Assembly: GCF_019710745.1 (NCBI RefSeq)
Contig: NZ_JAHKJW010000025.1
Coordinates: 19,815 to 83,814, forward strand
From: Streptomyces beigongshangae
GTDB lineage: Bacteria > Actinomycetota > Actinomycetes > Streptomycetales > Streptomycetaceae
Reading direction: 5' to 3'
Length of the DNA stretch: 64,000 nucleotides
Shown: piece by piece, positions 43,530-52,633 of the stretch
Layout: every line of letters starts with the position of its first letter
Numbering within the stretch: position 1 is the stretch's first letter
The notes under the pieces: model-generated
The model's input: the letters and a program-made list of their open reading frames with translations, nothing else
What the model was told of the DNA's origin: nothing
Databases searched by the model: none
Translations under genes and position numbers: made by a program

Positions 43530-45392
43530 TCAGCCGCCGGGAAGCAGGACGGTCTCGTCGCCCTCGAACCAGGCGTTGTCGATCGTCAGCCGGCTGATGC
43601 GCCATGCGCTTCCGTCGCGCGTCAGGTCCGCGTCGTAGCGGTTCATCATCAGCGCGTGCCGGGTCCGGTCCGGCTTGGGGCCTTCCTGTGGCAGGTAGTG
43701 CTGAGCCATCGCATAGCAGTACACGTGGGCGGTGTCACCGTCGACGGTGGCGCGGATGTTGCTGATCACGTGGCTGGTGTCGAGCGGGCCGACCGCCGGG
43801 ATGAGCGCTCCCACGACCGTGTCGCGCGGCTTGAGCGCGGGGAAGTCGAGACCGATCCTGCTCGTGGCCGGTGTCAGGTCGACCATGGCGTCCTCGGTCA
43901 GTGACGAAGCGAGCAGATCGGCGTCGCCGTGGTCGAGCCCGGCCGTGTAGCGGTGCAGCGCATCGGCGATCGCGGCCTGGTCGATCAAGAGCTGCAGCTT
44001 GTCGTCGGACATCAGGTCTTCCTCAGGGGGAATGTTGTGGTTCAGCCGGAAGAGGTTGTCCGGGTCGAAACGCCTCTTGATGCTGCGGAGCCGGTGGTAG
44101 TCGGCTTCGTCGTAAGCCGCGCTCACGTCGCAGACGCCGGTGTCCTGGGCGGCCATGAAGTTCAGGTAGCGCCCGCCGGTGGACCAGGGGCGCATCCGCT
44201 GCAGAAGCTCGTCGGCGTAGGCGTTCATCGCGGTGAAGGCATCGGGTGCCCCGACACCCACGATCCAGAGGGCGAACCGGGCGTCCCGGTGTCCGACGGC
44301 GTTGTCCGCGGTCCGGGTCAGGGCGCCGCCGAGGTGACGCAGCTCGACGAAGTGCACCGGGCAGTCGGCCGTCGGGCCCGCAGCGGTCAGGATCTCCTCG
44401 ACGGCTTCGGCGGTCAGTGAGCGCAGCATCACGGTACGTTCCATGAACGGCGCCGGATCTGCCGGATCGTTGTGGATCTGGGCGAAGGACGCGTAGGGCA
44501 TCGGGCCCAGAGTGTCCGCGAGGACAGGTGCGGCCGCCCGCAGCGGTGCAACCAGCCCGATGGCCTCGGCTGCCGGGCCGAGGTAGGAAATGCGGACATG
44601 CACGGCGAAGCGGTCGGCGAGGAAGGCGGGCACGCCGGGCAGGGCCGGCAGGCGCAGCAGGGCGATCGATGAGCTCAACTCGTCCGGGGCCTCGGCCGTG
44701 ACCTGGGCATAGGCGTGCAGGACGGCTGCTGCGTCGGCACCGTCGAAGAAGAGGCCGCCCGCCCACAACTGTTTCACCGGGAAGAGCGCGAACTCCATGG
44801 CGGTGACGACACCGAAGTTGCTCTTGCCGCCGCGCAGCGCCCAGAACAAGCCGGGTTCCGACGCGGCGTCGACATGGCGCAACTCGCCGTCGGCTGTCAC
44901 CACCTCCAGAGAGGTGACGTGGTCGGCTGCCCATCCGTGAGCGCGGCCCATGGTGGGGCTCAAACCTCCGCCGAGGGTATAGCCGATGACTCCGACGAGC
45001 GGTGAGGAGCCGTTGAGCGGGGCGAGCCCGAACGGGGTCGCCGCGTCGATCACTTGCTGCCAGCGGGCTCCCGCCGTCACGCGGGCTGTGCGGGCTGCGG
45101 GGTCGATGCTCACCTGCGCCATGCGGTGAGTGGTGATGAGGACCGCGTCGTCGGCCGGGATCGTCGCCTGGTGGCCGGTGGCCATGACGGCGACCGGCAG
45201 ACGCCGCTGCGCAGCGAAGCGAACGGCGGCTTGCACGTCGGTGCTGTTCGCGGCTCCGACAACGACGCAAGGGTGGTGGGTCACGGCAAGGTTGAAGGGC
45301 GCGCACTCATCGGCGAACCCTTCGTCGTCCGGTCCGAGTACGGGCCCGGTGATCTGCGCTGCCAAACCGGCGCGCGTGAGTGAATCGAGCAT
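43530..45392 (-). CDS. FAD-linked (BBE-type) oxidase fused to a SnoaL-like domain
   Basis: 620 residues. Residues 1-460 or so form a PCMH/berberine-bridge-type FAD oxidase: PVAVMATGHQATIPADDAVL (the His position used for covalent FAD), VGVIGYTLGGGLSPTMGRAH, LFWALRGGKSNFGVVTAMEF, and the BBE end RRFDPDNLFRLNHNIPPEED. A second protein then starts in frame at MSDDKLQLLIDQAAIADALH with an NTF2/SnoaL-like fold (YTAGLDHGDADLLASSLTED, AWRISRLTIDNAWFEGDE). Such enzymes oxidise sugars, polyketides or alkaloids, and SnoaL-like domains can cyclise or isomerise products. The fusion suggests two steps in one protein. A SARP gene lies upstream on the same strand. Confidence 0.9.
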   Translation of the reverse strand: MLDSLTRAGLAAQITGPVLGPDDEGFADECAPFNLAVTHHPCVVVGAANSTDVQAAVRFAAQRRLPVAVMATGHQATIPADDAVLITTHRMAQVSIDPAARTARVTAGARWQQVIDAATPFGLAPLNGSSPLVGVIGYTLGGGLSPTMGRAHGWAADHVTSLEVVTADGELRHVDAASEPGLFWALRGGKSNFGVVTAMEFALFPVKQLWAGGLFFDGADAAAVLHAYAQVTAEAPDELSSSIALLRLPALPGVPAFLADRFAVHVRISYLGPAAEAIGLVAPLRAAAPVLADTLGPMPYASFAQIHNDPADPAPFMERTVMLRSLTAEAVEEILTAAGPTADCPVHFVELRHLGGALTRTADNAVGHRDARFALWIVGVGAPDAFTAMNAYADELLQRMRPWSTGGRYLNFMAAQDTGVCDVSAAYDEADYHRLRSIKRRFDPDNLFRLNHNIPPEEDLMSDDKLQLLIDQAAIADALHRYTAGLDHGDADLLASSLTEDAMVDLTPATSRIGLDFPALKPRDTVVGALIPAVGPLDTSHVISNIRATVDGDTAHVYCYAMAQHYLPQEGPKPDRTRHALMMNRYDADLTRDGSAWRISRLTIDNAWFEGDETVLLPGG

Positions 45393-45544
45393 GTGTGCAT
45401 TGCATCGAGCGCTTGTCGACGTGGCGTCGATGGCGCGTCGACGAGGCGTTTCGCCCGCGGGACGCAGGTGGTCTTCCGCACGTTCTCACCGCGGGTGACG
45501 CGGGGACTGTGCGGGTGTGTCGTCTCGCGCGGCCGCTGCAGGGG

Positions 45545-47455
45545 TCAGGGCAGCGAGAGCGACACCATTTCCGCAAGAGCGTCCGGAGGATCAGTGATCT
45601 GGGCCAGTACCGCGCGCAGGTCCTTTTCGCCGACCGTGTTCTTGCCGGTCAGGAAGTGGCGCAGCAGCCGGTGCAGCGCTTGCTGGCAGTGCTCGTGTCC
45701 CAGTCCATTGAGCGCCTGGCGCCGCGCGAACGCCTTGACGAGCCCGAGAAAGTAGTAGTCGCCGTTCTCGCCGATCTCCACCACATGAGCGTCGACGAGG
45801 GCTTCCATGACGGCAGTGGCTTCGTTGACGGGCAGGTCGAGCACTGCCGCGGCCATGGCGGCGTCCAGTCGACCGCAGTCGGGAACGGCGGCGAGGTGGA
45901 AGGCGTTGCGGTGGAGGGTGTCCATGCGCGCCTGGGCTTCACGGAACGGTCTGTCGACGATCTTGCAGTCTTCATGCATGACGACCGGCTGGCGCAGATC
46001 GTCTTCGAGCTGGGCCAGGATCTGGTCGATCGTCCACGACGGCCGGGCATCCAACCGGGCGGCCGCCACATGCACCGAGAGCGGCTGGTAGGAGCACGCC
46101 TGCACCAGTCGGCTGGCCGCTTCCCGCTCCGCGAACACCCGCCGGGCCCCGGAGATGGCGGCGAGCAATTGCAACGCGTCCTGGGACTGCAGGACGCCGA
46201 GACGCAGCCAGGGGATGCCGGGCAGGTCGATGATGCGGCGCGGACTGGTCATGATGACGGCGCAGCCCGGGGAGGCCGGCAGCAGGGGACGCACCTGCTC
46301 ACCGCTGGTTGCCGCGTCCAGGACGATCAGTAGGCGGCGGCCGGACACCGTCGTACGCCACAACGCGGCACGTTCGTCCAGCGATGCCGGCAGCCGGGAC
46401 ACCCCGACCGCACGCAAGAACTGGCCGAGCACCTCCAGCGGGCCGACCGGATCCTTGAAGTTGCCGAGGTCGGCGAAGAGTTGCCCGTCGGGAAACAGAT
46501 GGCGCTGGGTGTGTGCGACGTGGACGGCGAGCGTCGTCTTGCCCATCCCGCCCAGGCCGGTGATGCCGACGACCGGAGCGTGCGCAGCATCACGCAGTGG
46601 CAAGGACAGCTCCGCGATCTCTGCGCGGCGCCCGGTGAACACTGCCAGGTCCGCCGGGAGCTGAGCCGGAACCGGCGCGGGCGCGAGGGGCGAGTACAGA
46701 TCACGGCCCGCAGGGGCGGGCGGATCCTCGACCTCGCGCAGGATACGGCTGTGGAGAGAGCGAAGTGCGGGCCCGGGGTCCACACCCAGCTCTTCACGCA
46801 GAAGCTGCCGTGTGCGCTGGAAGGCGGCCAGAGCCTCGGCTCTGCGGCCGGCGCGGAACAACGACAGCATGAGCTGTTCGTGCAGCCGCTCCCGCAGCGG
46901 GTGCTCCATCACCGCTGCCCGAATCTCGGACGTCAGATCAGACTGCCCGCCGACCTCCAACTCAAGATCGAAAACCTCCTCCAGGGCAGCCAGCCTCAGC
47001 TCCTCCAGCCGATCACGCTCAAGCTCGAAAAATGGGCCCCGGACACCCGACAGGGCCGGTCCCTGCCATGTGTCGAGGGCCTGACGCAGGAGATCGGCAG
47101 CACTCGCCGCGGCGCCGGCGCGGCGTGCCTGGTGAGCCTGCGCGGCTAGCTCCCGAAATCTCCTCAGGTCAAGGGTCCCGTCACGAACCGTGAGACGGTA
47201 GCCACTGCCGGTCGATTCGATGACCGCCATGTCGCCGAGAATCGGGCGCAGACGATAGACGTAAGTGCGAACGGTGCCCCGAGCGCCGCGGGGCCCGTGC
47301 TCACCCCACAATGCCTCCAGAATCGCCTCGGTCTCCACCGGGCGCCCCTCGTGCAGAAGCAGCAGCGCGAGCAGTCCACGCTGCTGTGGAGATCCGAGGT
47401 CGATCTCCTCGTCCCGCCGCCATGCACGGACAGGACCAAGAACCGCAAGACGCAT
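45545..47455 (-). CDS. SARP-family regulator with NB-ARC domain
   Basis: ATG 47455 (MRLAVLGPVRAWRRDEEIDL) is preferred because the OmpR-type winged helix begins there. The 636-residue protein has the DNA-binding domain (1-95, with TVRTYVYRLRPIL), the BTAD dimer domain (about 96-242, ending LLREELGVDPGPALRSLHSR), and an ATPase with Walker A GITGLGGMGKTTLAVHVAHT near 299-308. The C-terminal TPR block of AfsR is missing, as in medium-length SARPs. SARPs switch on antibiotic clusters. The adjacent FAD oxidase is a plausible target. Confidence 0.92.
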   Translation of the reverse strand: MRLAVLGPVRAWRRDEEIDLGSPQQRGLLALLLLHEGRPVETEAILEALWGEHGPRGARGTVRTYVYRLRPILGDMAVIESTGSGYRLTVRDGTLDLRRFRELAAQAHQARRAGAAASAADLLRQALDTWQGPALSGVRGPFFELERDRLEELRLAALEEVFDLELEVGGQSDLTSEIRAAVMEHPLRERLHEQLMLSLFRAGRRAEALAAFQRTRQLLREELGVDPGPALRSLHSRILREVEDPPAPAGRDLYSPLAPAPVPAQLPADLAVFTGRRAEIAELSLPLRDAAHAPVVGITGLGGMGKTTLAVHVAHTQRHLFPDGQLFADLGNFKDPVGPLEVLGQFLRAVGVSRLPASLDERAALWRTTVSGRRLLIVLDAATSGEQVRPLLPASPGCAVIMTSPRRIIDLPGIPWLRLGVLQSQDALQLLAAISGARRVFAEREAASRLVQACSYQPLSVHVAAARLDARPSWTIDQILAQLEDDLRQPVVMHEDCKIVDRPFREAQARMDTLHRNAFHLAAVPDCGRLDAAMAAAVLDLPVNEATAVMEALVDAHVVEIGENGDYYFLGLVKAFARRQALNGLGHEHCQQALHRLLRHFLTGKNTVGEKDLRAVLAQITDPPDALAEMVSLSLP

Positions 47456-47680
47456 CACGCGACCGCACCCTATCCTTCTCGTGCTCACCCCGTGCCGACC
47501 CGCCCGGCGAGGCTGCCACGCGGAGCCGGAACGGCGAGCCCTGCGTCCAGGGTCACCGCCGACCGGGCCCGCCCACACCGACGCGCCCGACCACACATGA
47601 CGGCCGAGCGCTTAGAACTCCTAACGAAATGATCTTCAAGGTGGTTGGATCACTCCGGGACTGATGGTCCGGGGGGTGGG

Positions 47681-48640
47681 GTGGCTCGGCCGAAGCCGTG
47701 GGAAGTCGACGAAGAGCTGTGGACGGTGATCGAGCGGCTGCTACCGAACGTGGGGCGTCGGCCCCTGCATCCCGGGTGTGGGGGGATCCGGACCGGCTGG
47801 TGTTCCAGGGCATTCTGTCTGTCCTGCACACCGGGATCGCCTGGGAACATCTGCCGCAGGACCTCGGCTTCGGCTCGGGCATGGCCTGCCGGCGCCGCCT
47901 GTCCGAGTGGACCGAGGCGGGAGTCCGGCCCCGGCTGCACGAGGTCCTCCTGGCCGAGCTTCGCAGCGCGAACGCCCTGGACTTCTCCCGGGCGGCCGTC
48001 GACGGCTCCCACATACAGGCGTTGAAAGGGGGATCCAGGACGGGACGAAGCCCCGGTGACCGGTACAGGACGGGCAGCAAGCATCACCTGATTACCGACG
48101 CCACCGGTATCCCGCTCGCCGCCACCTTGACCGGTGGCAACCGCAACGACGTCACCCGGCTGATTCCGTTGCTCCAGGCGGTGCCGCCGGTGCGGGGCAA
48201 GCGCGGCCGGCCCTGGCGCCGGCCGGACGTGGTGCTGGGCGACCGCGGCTACGACCACGACAAGTACCGCCGCCCGGTCCGCAGCCTCGGAGTGAAGCCA
48301 CTGATCGATCGACGCGGCACCGAGCACGGCTCCGGACTGGGCACCCAGCGCCGGGGCGTGGAGCGAGTATCCGCCCACCTGCACTGGTTCCGCCGCCTGC
48401 GGATCCGTTGGGAGATACGCGACGACATCCACGAAGCCCAATTCGTTCTCAGCGGCCCACACAGAGCGGTTGTCGCTCCAGCGGGTTGTTCGAGTACGGG
48501 GGCTGCGACGCGCCCGGCGAACCGGGTTCATTGAGACCTCCGCATAGAGCGGCGTGCAGTCCCCGTACTCGTGGTGGTGGTCGCGTGGGCATCGGATGCG
48601 CACTGATCCGCTGGCGACGCCTGAACTCCTGGCGGAGGTT
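47681..48640 (+). pseudogene. IS5-family transposase, frameshifted and interrupted
   Basis: GTG 47681 begins VARPKPWEVDEELWTVIERL LP. A shift near 47770 moves to a long frame with LVFQGILSVLHTGIAWEHLP, the first Asp in AAVDGSHIQALKGG, the second in PDVVLGDRGYDHDKYRRPVR, and LHWFRRLRIRWEIRDDIHEA. The expected closing CALIRWRRL appears only after about 150 extra bases holding a hairpin. At least two lesions make it inactive, though most of the catalytic core can still be read. Confidence 0.85.
48491..48571. repeat. 81-bp hairpin insert inside the IS5-like transposase
   Basis: cgagtacgggggctgc (48491-48506) and gcagtccccgtactcg (48556-48571) are inverted repeats with one mismatch, around 49 bases. 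The insert separates DIHEA from ALIRWRRL of the transposase, so it arrived after the IS. It may be a tiny non-autonomous element or a REP-like hairpin. Confidence 0.6.
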
Positions 48641-48682
48641 TCAGGACAGGCACGGCTTGCATCGACAGCCCGGTGGCCGACC

Positions 48683-49423
48683 TCAGGTCGGCTTGCGCCA
48701 CACGGAGATGTGCTTCGCGGAGTCCTGGGCGAACGGCGCCCCGTCCCAGTCCGCGACGCGACGTTCCAGTTCGAGCCCAGCGATCCGTGCCATCAGGTCG
48801 AGCTCTGCCGGCCAGGCGTACCGGTGCCGGGAGTTGCCGCGGCGGTAGCGGCCGTCGTCGCCGTCGCGGGTGAAGTGGTGCGAGACGAGGACCTGCTCGA
48901 CCAGGTCGAAGGTGTCGAAGCCGAGATGCTGATCGGAGACGTCGAACGGCACCGCGACCTGGCCGGGCGGCAGGAACCGCAGTGGCGGCACGCCCAGCTC
49001 GATAACGAATCGGCCGCCGGGCCCCAGATGACGTGCGGCGTTGCAAAAGCACTCGACCTGCTCGTCCTGCGTGAGCAGGTTCGTGATGGTGTTGTAGACG
49101 AGATAGACCAGGGTGAACTCGCCCGGGACGACGGTGGTAGCCATGTCCCCGATGGTTACCGGGAGCGTGCTCTCGTCGATCTTGCGTCGTAGCACCGCTG
49201 CCATGTGCTCGGACAGTTCGATGCCCACTACCGGCACGCCGCGTTCCCGGAGCGGGACACCCACTCGTCCGGTTCCGATGGCGAACTCCAGTGCCGGGCC
49301 GTCTCCGGCAAGCTCGGCGAGGAAGGCGAGAGTCGGTCCGAGAACGGCAGCCGAGGACGCCTCGGCCTCCTCGGCGTCGTAGCGGTCGGCGGTCGCACGG
49401 GTCCACAGTTCACTGCTCGTCAC
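48683..49423 (-). CDS. Class I SAM-dependent methyltransferase (passenger gene)
   Basis: GTG 49423 begins VTSSELWTRATADRYDAEEA. The open frame further upstream belongs to the IS end. The 246-residue protein has a variant motif I, PALEFAIGTGRVGVPLRERG, with strand 2 in VVGIELSEHMAAVLRRK, and RHLGPGGRFVIELGVPPLRF as the later block. The target (small molecule or other) is unknown. The gene starts within 100 bases of an IS end, which could supply its promoter, and it ends just inside the broken transposase. This suggests transfer with the element. Confidence 0.88.
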   Translation of the reverse strand: MTSSELWTRATADRYDAEEAEASSAAVLGPTLAFLAELAGDGPALEFAIGTGRVGVPLRERGVPVVGIELSEHMAAVLRRKIDESTLPVTIGDMATTVVPGEFTLVYLVYNTITNLLTQDEQVECFCNAARHLGPGGRFVIELGVPPLRFLPPGQVAVPFDVSDQHLGFDTFDLVEQVLVSHHFTRDGDDGRYRRGNSRHRYAWPAELDLMARIAGLELERRVADWDGAPFAQDSAKHISVWRKPT

Positions 49424-49610
49424 GGACGGCCACTTTGCCGGGTGGCGAGGGGCGCCGTCGACGTATTTACGTTCTCCTCGGCGAAGCCTGCACCGCCCAC
49501 AGCCCGTCGCCGCCTTCCCACGGCTTCGGCCTAGCCACCCCGACCCCCGGACCATCAGTCCCGGAGTGGTCCGACCACCTTGAAGATCATTTCGTTAGGG
49601 GTTCCATGCC

Positions 49611-49948
49611 AAGAACGGCGAGTATCCCGAGCTCGCCCAGCCCATCGAGTACGTGCAGGACACCAAGAACCTGCCGGGCAAGCACGGCACCAAACGGTAC
49701 CTGACCCGGCTGACGGACAAGGCCAAGATCCGGCAGAACCGGAACACGGCCTGCCCGTCCAGCCTGGAACGGCCGGCGGGCAAGCAGTGTGACGAGTACC
49801 CCTTCGCGTCGACCTGGCAGGGTGCCGATCATGCGGCGACTTCAGCCGCCGCATGATCGACGCGACGCAGAACGAGGAGGGCGGCAAGGCGCTGGGCCGT
49901 TTCCACCTGCACAATCGGATCATCGAGAAGGACAAGTTCCTGGTGTGA
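49611..49948 (+). pseudogene. NucA/NucB-type nuclease, 5' truncated and frameshifted
   Basis: The first frame reads YPELAQPIEYVQDTKNLPGK, then RNTACPSSLERPAGKQCDEY and PFASTWQGAD. After a shift near 49840 a second frame reads DFSRRMIDATQNEEGGKALG and RFHLHNRIIEKDKFLV, stopping at 49948. CDEYPFAS is the catalytic block of secreted NucA/NucB DNases. The N-terminal part was lost where the IS end begins. A related secreted toxin domain is also possible. Confidence 0.7.
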
Positions 49949-49986
49949 GTCAAGCAGGAAGCCACCATCCGGCGGAGAACGGCGAC

Positions 49987-50490
49987 ATGAGCGACGAAGT
50001 CGAACGAGGCAACGGGCTCGTCCCCGTGCAGTACCACCAGTTCGACATCAGCGACGAGGACGGACCGGCCGGCCCCGGCCTGGGCCGGGGACACAACGGC
50101 CTCGCGCAGGTCGCCGACGGCACCATCACCGTCATGACGGGCATCCACACCGGCGACGTCGATGTCACCGTCACCCTCCACCACGCCCAGCCACCACCCG
50201 GCAGCGACCCCTGGCAGGAGATCGTCGAAATCTCCGCGCACTCAGCATCCGGTGACCTCATGGTCCGCGGCATCATGGACGACCTGGACGAAGACCTACC
50301 CGTTCTGTCGTTCAACGGGCCCGGCGACTACCGTCTGCGCATCCACGCCCGCGGCCGGGACAGCGCCGTCGACCTGACCCCCGGCAGGGTCACCGAGTGG
50401 TACCTCATCCAAGCCTGGCCGGCCCCCACCCGCGAAACAACGGTACTCCGCCAGACCGACACCTACGGGGCTACAGTCCGCACCCGCTGA
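49987..50490 (+). CDS. Hypothetical acidic beta-rich protein
   Basis: 167 residues from ATG 49987, just after the nuclease relic (38 bases). MSDEVERGNGLVPVQYHQFD is followed by strand-rich sequence (GTITVMTGIHTGDVDVTVTL, DYRLRIHARGRDSAVDLTPG, TEWYLIQAWPAPTRETTVLR). No signal peptide. Its position directly behind a NucA/NucB-type nuclease gene suggests an immunity partner, but that is only inference from order. A strong terminator follows. Confidence 0.7.
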   Translation: MSDEVERGNGLVPVQYHQFDISDEDGPAGPGLGRGHNGLAQVADGTITVMTGIHTGDVDVTVTLHHAQPPPGSDPWQEIVEISAHSASGDLMVRGIMDDLDEDLPVLSFNGPGDYRLRIHARGRDSAVDLTPGRVTEWYLIQAWPAPTRETTVLRQTDTYGATVRTR

Positions 50491-50531
50491 CATCCGGCGC
50501 GCACCCGTTCCCCCGCGCAGGTACGCGTCGT

Positions 50532-50567
50532 GAGGGCCCGACCTCTTCGTCATGGGGTCGGGCCCTC
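50532..50567. terminator. Terminator hairpin
   Basis: gagggcccgacc (50532-50543) pairs perfectly with ggtcgggccctc (50556-50567) around 12 bases, 41 bases past the stop of the upstream gene. Confidence 0.8.
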
Positions 50568-50957
50568 CACCACACGTGGCAACCGCGGCATTCTCCCGCT
50601 CTTCCTCTTCAGGGCAGAGAGACGGACGGCTGTGGCGTTCAGGTGACCGCCTGCGCAAGGTGGTGCACCGAACCGTGCAGGTGCCCCAGGCCGGCGGAGG
50701 AGGATTCCCTCTGTGCGGGGAATTGCTTCTGTCCGGCGACGCGGCGGCCGTGCCCTATCGGAAGGCCAGCGGGCGCCACGTCATTGAAAGATCAACGAGG
50801 CCGCCGGCATCGCGCAGCGAACCGGCTGCCGCGTGCTGACTGCCGTCAGGCAGCAAGGTCCGCGAAATCGGCCAGGGCCTCAAGCGTCGCCTTCCACGGA
50901 CCGTGCCCGCAGCGCAGCCGCACCGGCTGCGGGTCTCGTCCCGTTCCGGGCGAACGG
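50568..50957. other. 390 bp without a recognisable gene
   Basis: Only short shadow-type frames are present, between a terminator and the 3' end of the phosphatase gene. Confidence 0.5.
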
Positions 50958-52271
50958 TCAGTGCGACCGCACCCGGTCGGAGGCGTCGGTGAGGTCGGCG
51001 CCGGTGTCGGCGTTGCGCCGGGAGTGGCCGGTGCCGTGCCAGTCCAGGCACATGACGGTCGCGTCGTCCTGCAGACGGCCGCAACTGGCTTCGACGATCG
51101 TCGCGATGAGCGCGCGGGTGGCCTCACGGGGATGCAGCGCGCGGGTGCGCACGACGAGGCCGGGCAGATCCAGGCCGGCGGCGTTGCCTTCGAGCATGCC
51201 GTCGGTCAGCATCACCAGCCGGTCACCGGGCCGCAGGTCCAGCGACTGGACCCGGTAGGCATACGGGGCGTGCAGGCCGAAGGGCATGTCGGCTTCCGGG
51301 GTGGTCTCGTGTACCCGTCCGTCGCGCAGGCGCAGGGGCCGGGGGTGTCCGGCGTTGACGAATTCGGTGGTGCCGTCGGTCAGGCTGATGCGCAGGAGCT
51401 GGCCGGTGACGTAGCCCTGGCCCCCGTGTTCGCGCACGGCGGCGTCTGCCTGGCGGGCCTGCTCGGCCAGGCCCGCGCCGGCGCGCCGGGCCCGGCGCAG
51501 CGCGCTCACCGCGAGGGTGGCCAGCAGCGCGGCGGAGACGTCGTGGCCCATGGCGTCGGTGACGGACAGCTGGACGCTGTCGCGGTCGATGACGTAGTCG
51601 AAGGTGTCGCCCCCGACGTGGCCGGCCGGCTCCAGGGCCCCGGCCACCGCGAACTGCGCCGCCTCGCAGACCAGTGAGGCCGGCAGCAGGCGGTGCTGGA
51701 TCTCCGCGGCCAGGCTCAGCGGGACGGTACGGCGCCCCCACTGGTAGACGTCGGTGTAGGAGCGGTTGGCGATGACGATGTACGCCAGCGCGTGCGCACT
51801 CTCGCCGATCTCCCGCATCACCCGCGCGTTGGGCGCGGTGGGCAGGAACAGCTCCAGGAGCCCGATGGCGTCCCCCCGGTTGGTCACCGGGGCCAGTACG
51901 CGTACCAGGGTGCCTTCGCCCTCGTCCTGCACGCTCGGCCGCTGGGTACGGATCACATCGTCATACCCGGTGCCCTGCAACGGGATGCGCCGGGCACGTT
52001 CACCGGTGTCCACGCTGCCCGCCGCTCCCAGCCGTACCACCGAACCACCGGTGAAGTCGGTGATCAGGAACGACACCGCCGCGGCCCCCAGACGCTCCCT
52101 GAGCATGCGCGCCACCACATCCAGGGACTCCACCGGCGCAGCCGACTCCGCCGCCGCCAACGTCACCGCCTCACCCCCGCCTCCCGCGGTACGAGCGATC
52201 GGCCCACCGTCCCCGCCGTTCCCGTCCGGCCCGCCTACGATCACGGCAACTCCTCGCTGCTCACTGCTCAC
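50958..52271 (-). CDS. GAF-like/PP2C (SpoIIE-type) serine phosphatase
   Basis: 437 residues. A GAF-like sensor region (RLGAAAVSFLITDFTGGSVV to SVQDEGEGTLVRVLAPVTNR) precedes a SpoIIE/RsbU phosphatase domain: EIQHRLLPASLVCEAAQFAV, then LEPAGHVGGDTFDYVIDRDS with metal-binding Asp, SVTDAMGHDVSAALLATLAV, FVNAGHPRPLRLRDGRV, RLVMLTDGMLEGN, and LQDDATVMCLDW at the end. It should dephosphorylate an anti-sigma-factor antagonist and so adjust a sigma factor in response to a signal. No kinase or antagonist gene is adjacent. The exact start is uncertain (a start a few codons later is possible). Confidence 0.9.
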   Translation of the reverse strand: MSSEQRGVAVIVGGPDGNGGDGGPIARTAGGGGEAVTLAAAESAAPVESLDVVARMLRERLGAAAVSFLITDFTGGSVVRLGAAGSVDTGERARRIPLQGTGYDDVIRTQRPSVQDEGEGTLVRVLAPVTNRGDAIGLLELFLPTAPNARVMREIGESAHALAYIVIANRSYTDVYQWGRRTVPLSLAAEIQHRLLPASLVCEAAQFAVAGALEPAGHVGGDTFDYVIDRDSVQLSVTDAMGHDVSAALLATLAVSALRRARRAGAGLAEQARQADAAVREHGGQGYVTGQLLRISLTDGTTEFVNAGHPRPLRLRDGRVHETTPEADMPFGLHAPYAYRVQSLDLRPGDRLVMLTDGMLEGNAAGLDLPGLVVRTRALHPREATRALIATIVEASCGRLQDDATVMCLDWHGTGHSRRNADTGADLTDASDRVRSH

Positions 52272-52633
52272 TGGTGCCCCACCAATGGCGCACGATCATT
52301 TCCTGGCCCGTACCGGGACATTTGGTACGAGTTCTCGATGTCCTATGTGTGTTCTCCAGGAAAAGGGGCGCCCGGGGGCGCGCGAGCAGAGCGGGCAGAA
52401 GGACTCCTACTGAAACCAGTGGTGCCCGCGTGCCCCGGCTTGGCAGGAGGGCGCGAACCGCACGGAGTTACAGATGGTGTTCGCCGCACTCCCCTGACGG
52501 CGGGCAGCCGCACCGTCGGCGGCCCCAGCACGCCGGCTTCGCCCGGCGCGTAACACCGGCAAGCGCGCGATCCCTGGGGTGCCGTGGTGCCGGACCGCTT
52601 CCGCCCGGCGCTGACACACTCGGCGCGTTGTGA
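52272..52633. other. 362 bp without a recognisable gene
   Basis: This holds the phosphatase promoter at the left and otherwise only shadow frames up to the MFS remnant. Confidence 0.5.

Larger units (their letters stand above)
47620..49599. mobile_element. Transposon-like unit: inverted IS5-type ends around a methyltransferase gene
   Basis: The left end (from 47620, cctaacgaaatgatcttcaa) is repeated in inverted form at the right end (to 49599). The match continues for about 85 bases with few differences, then more loosely to the start of the transposase. Inside are a broken IS5-like transposase and an intact methyltransferase gene. Target duplications are not visible. Either two IS copies in opposite orientation frame the gene, or one IS has picked it up. 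Confidence 0.7.
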
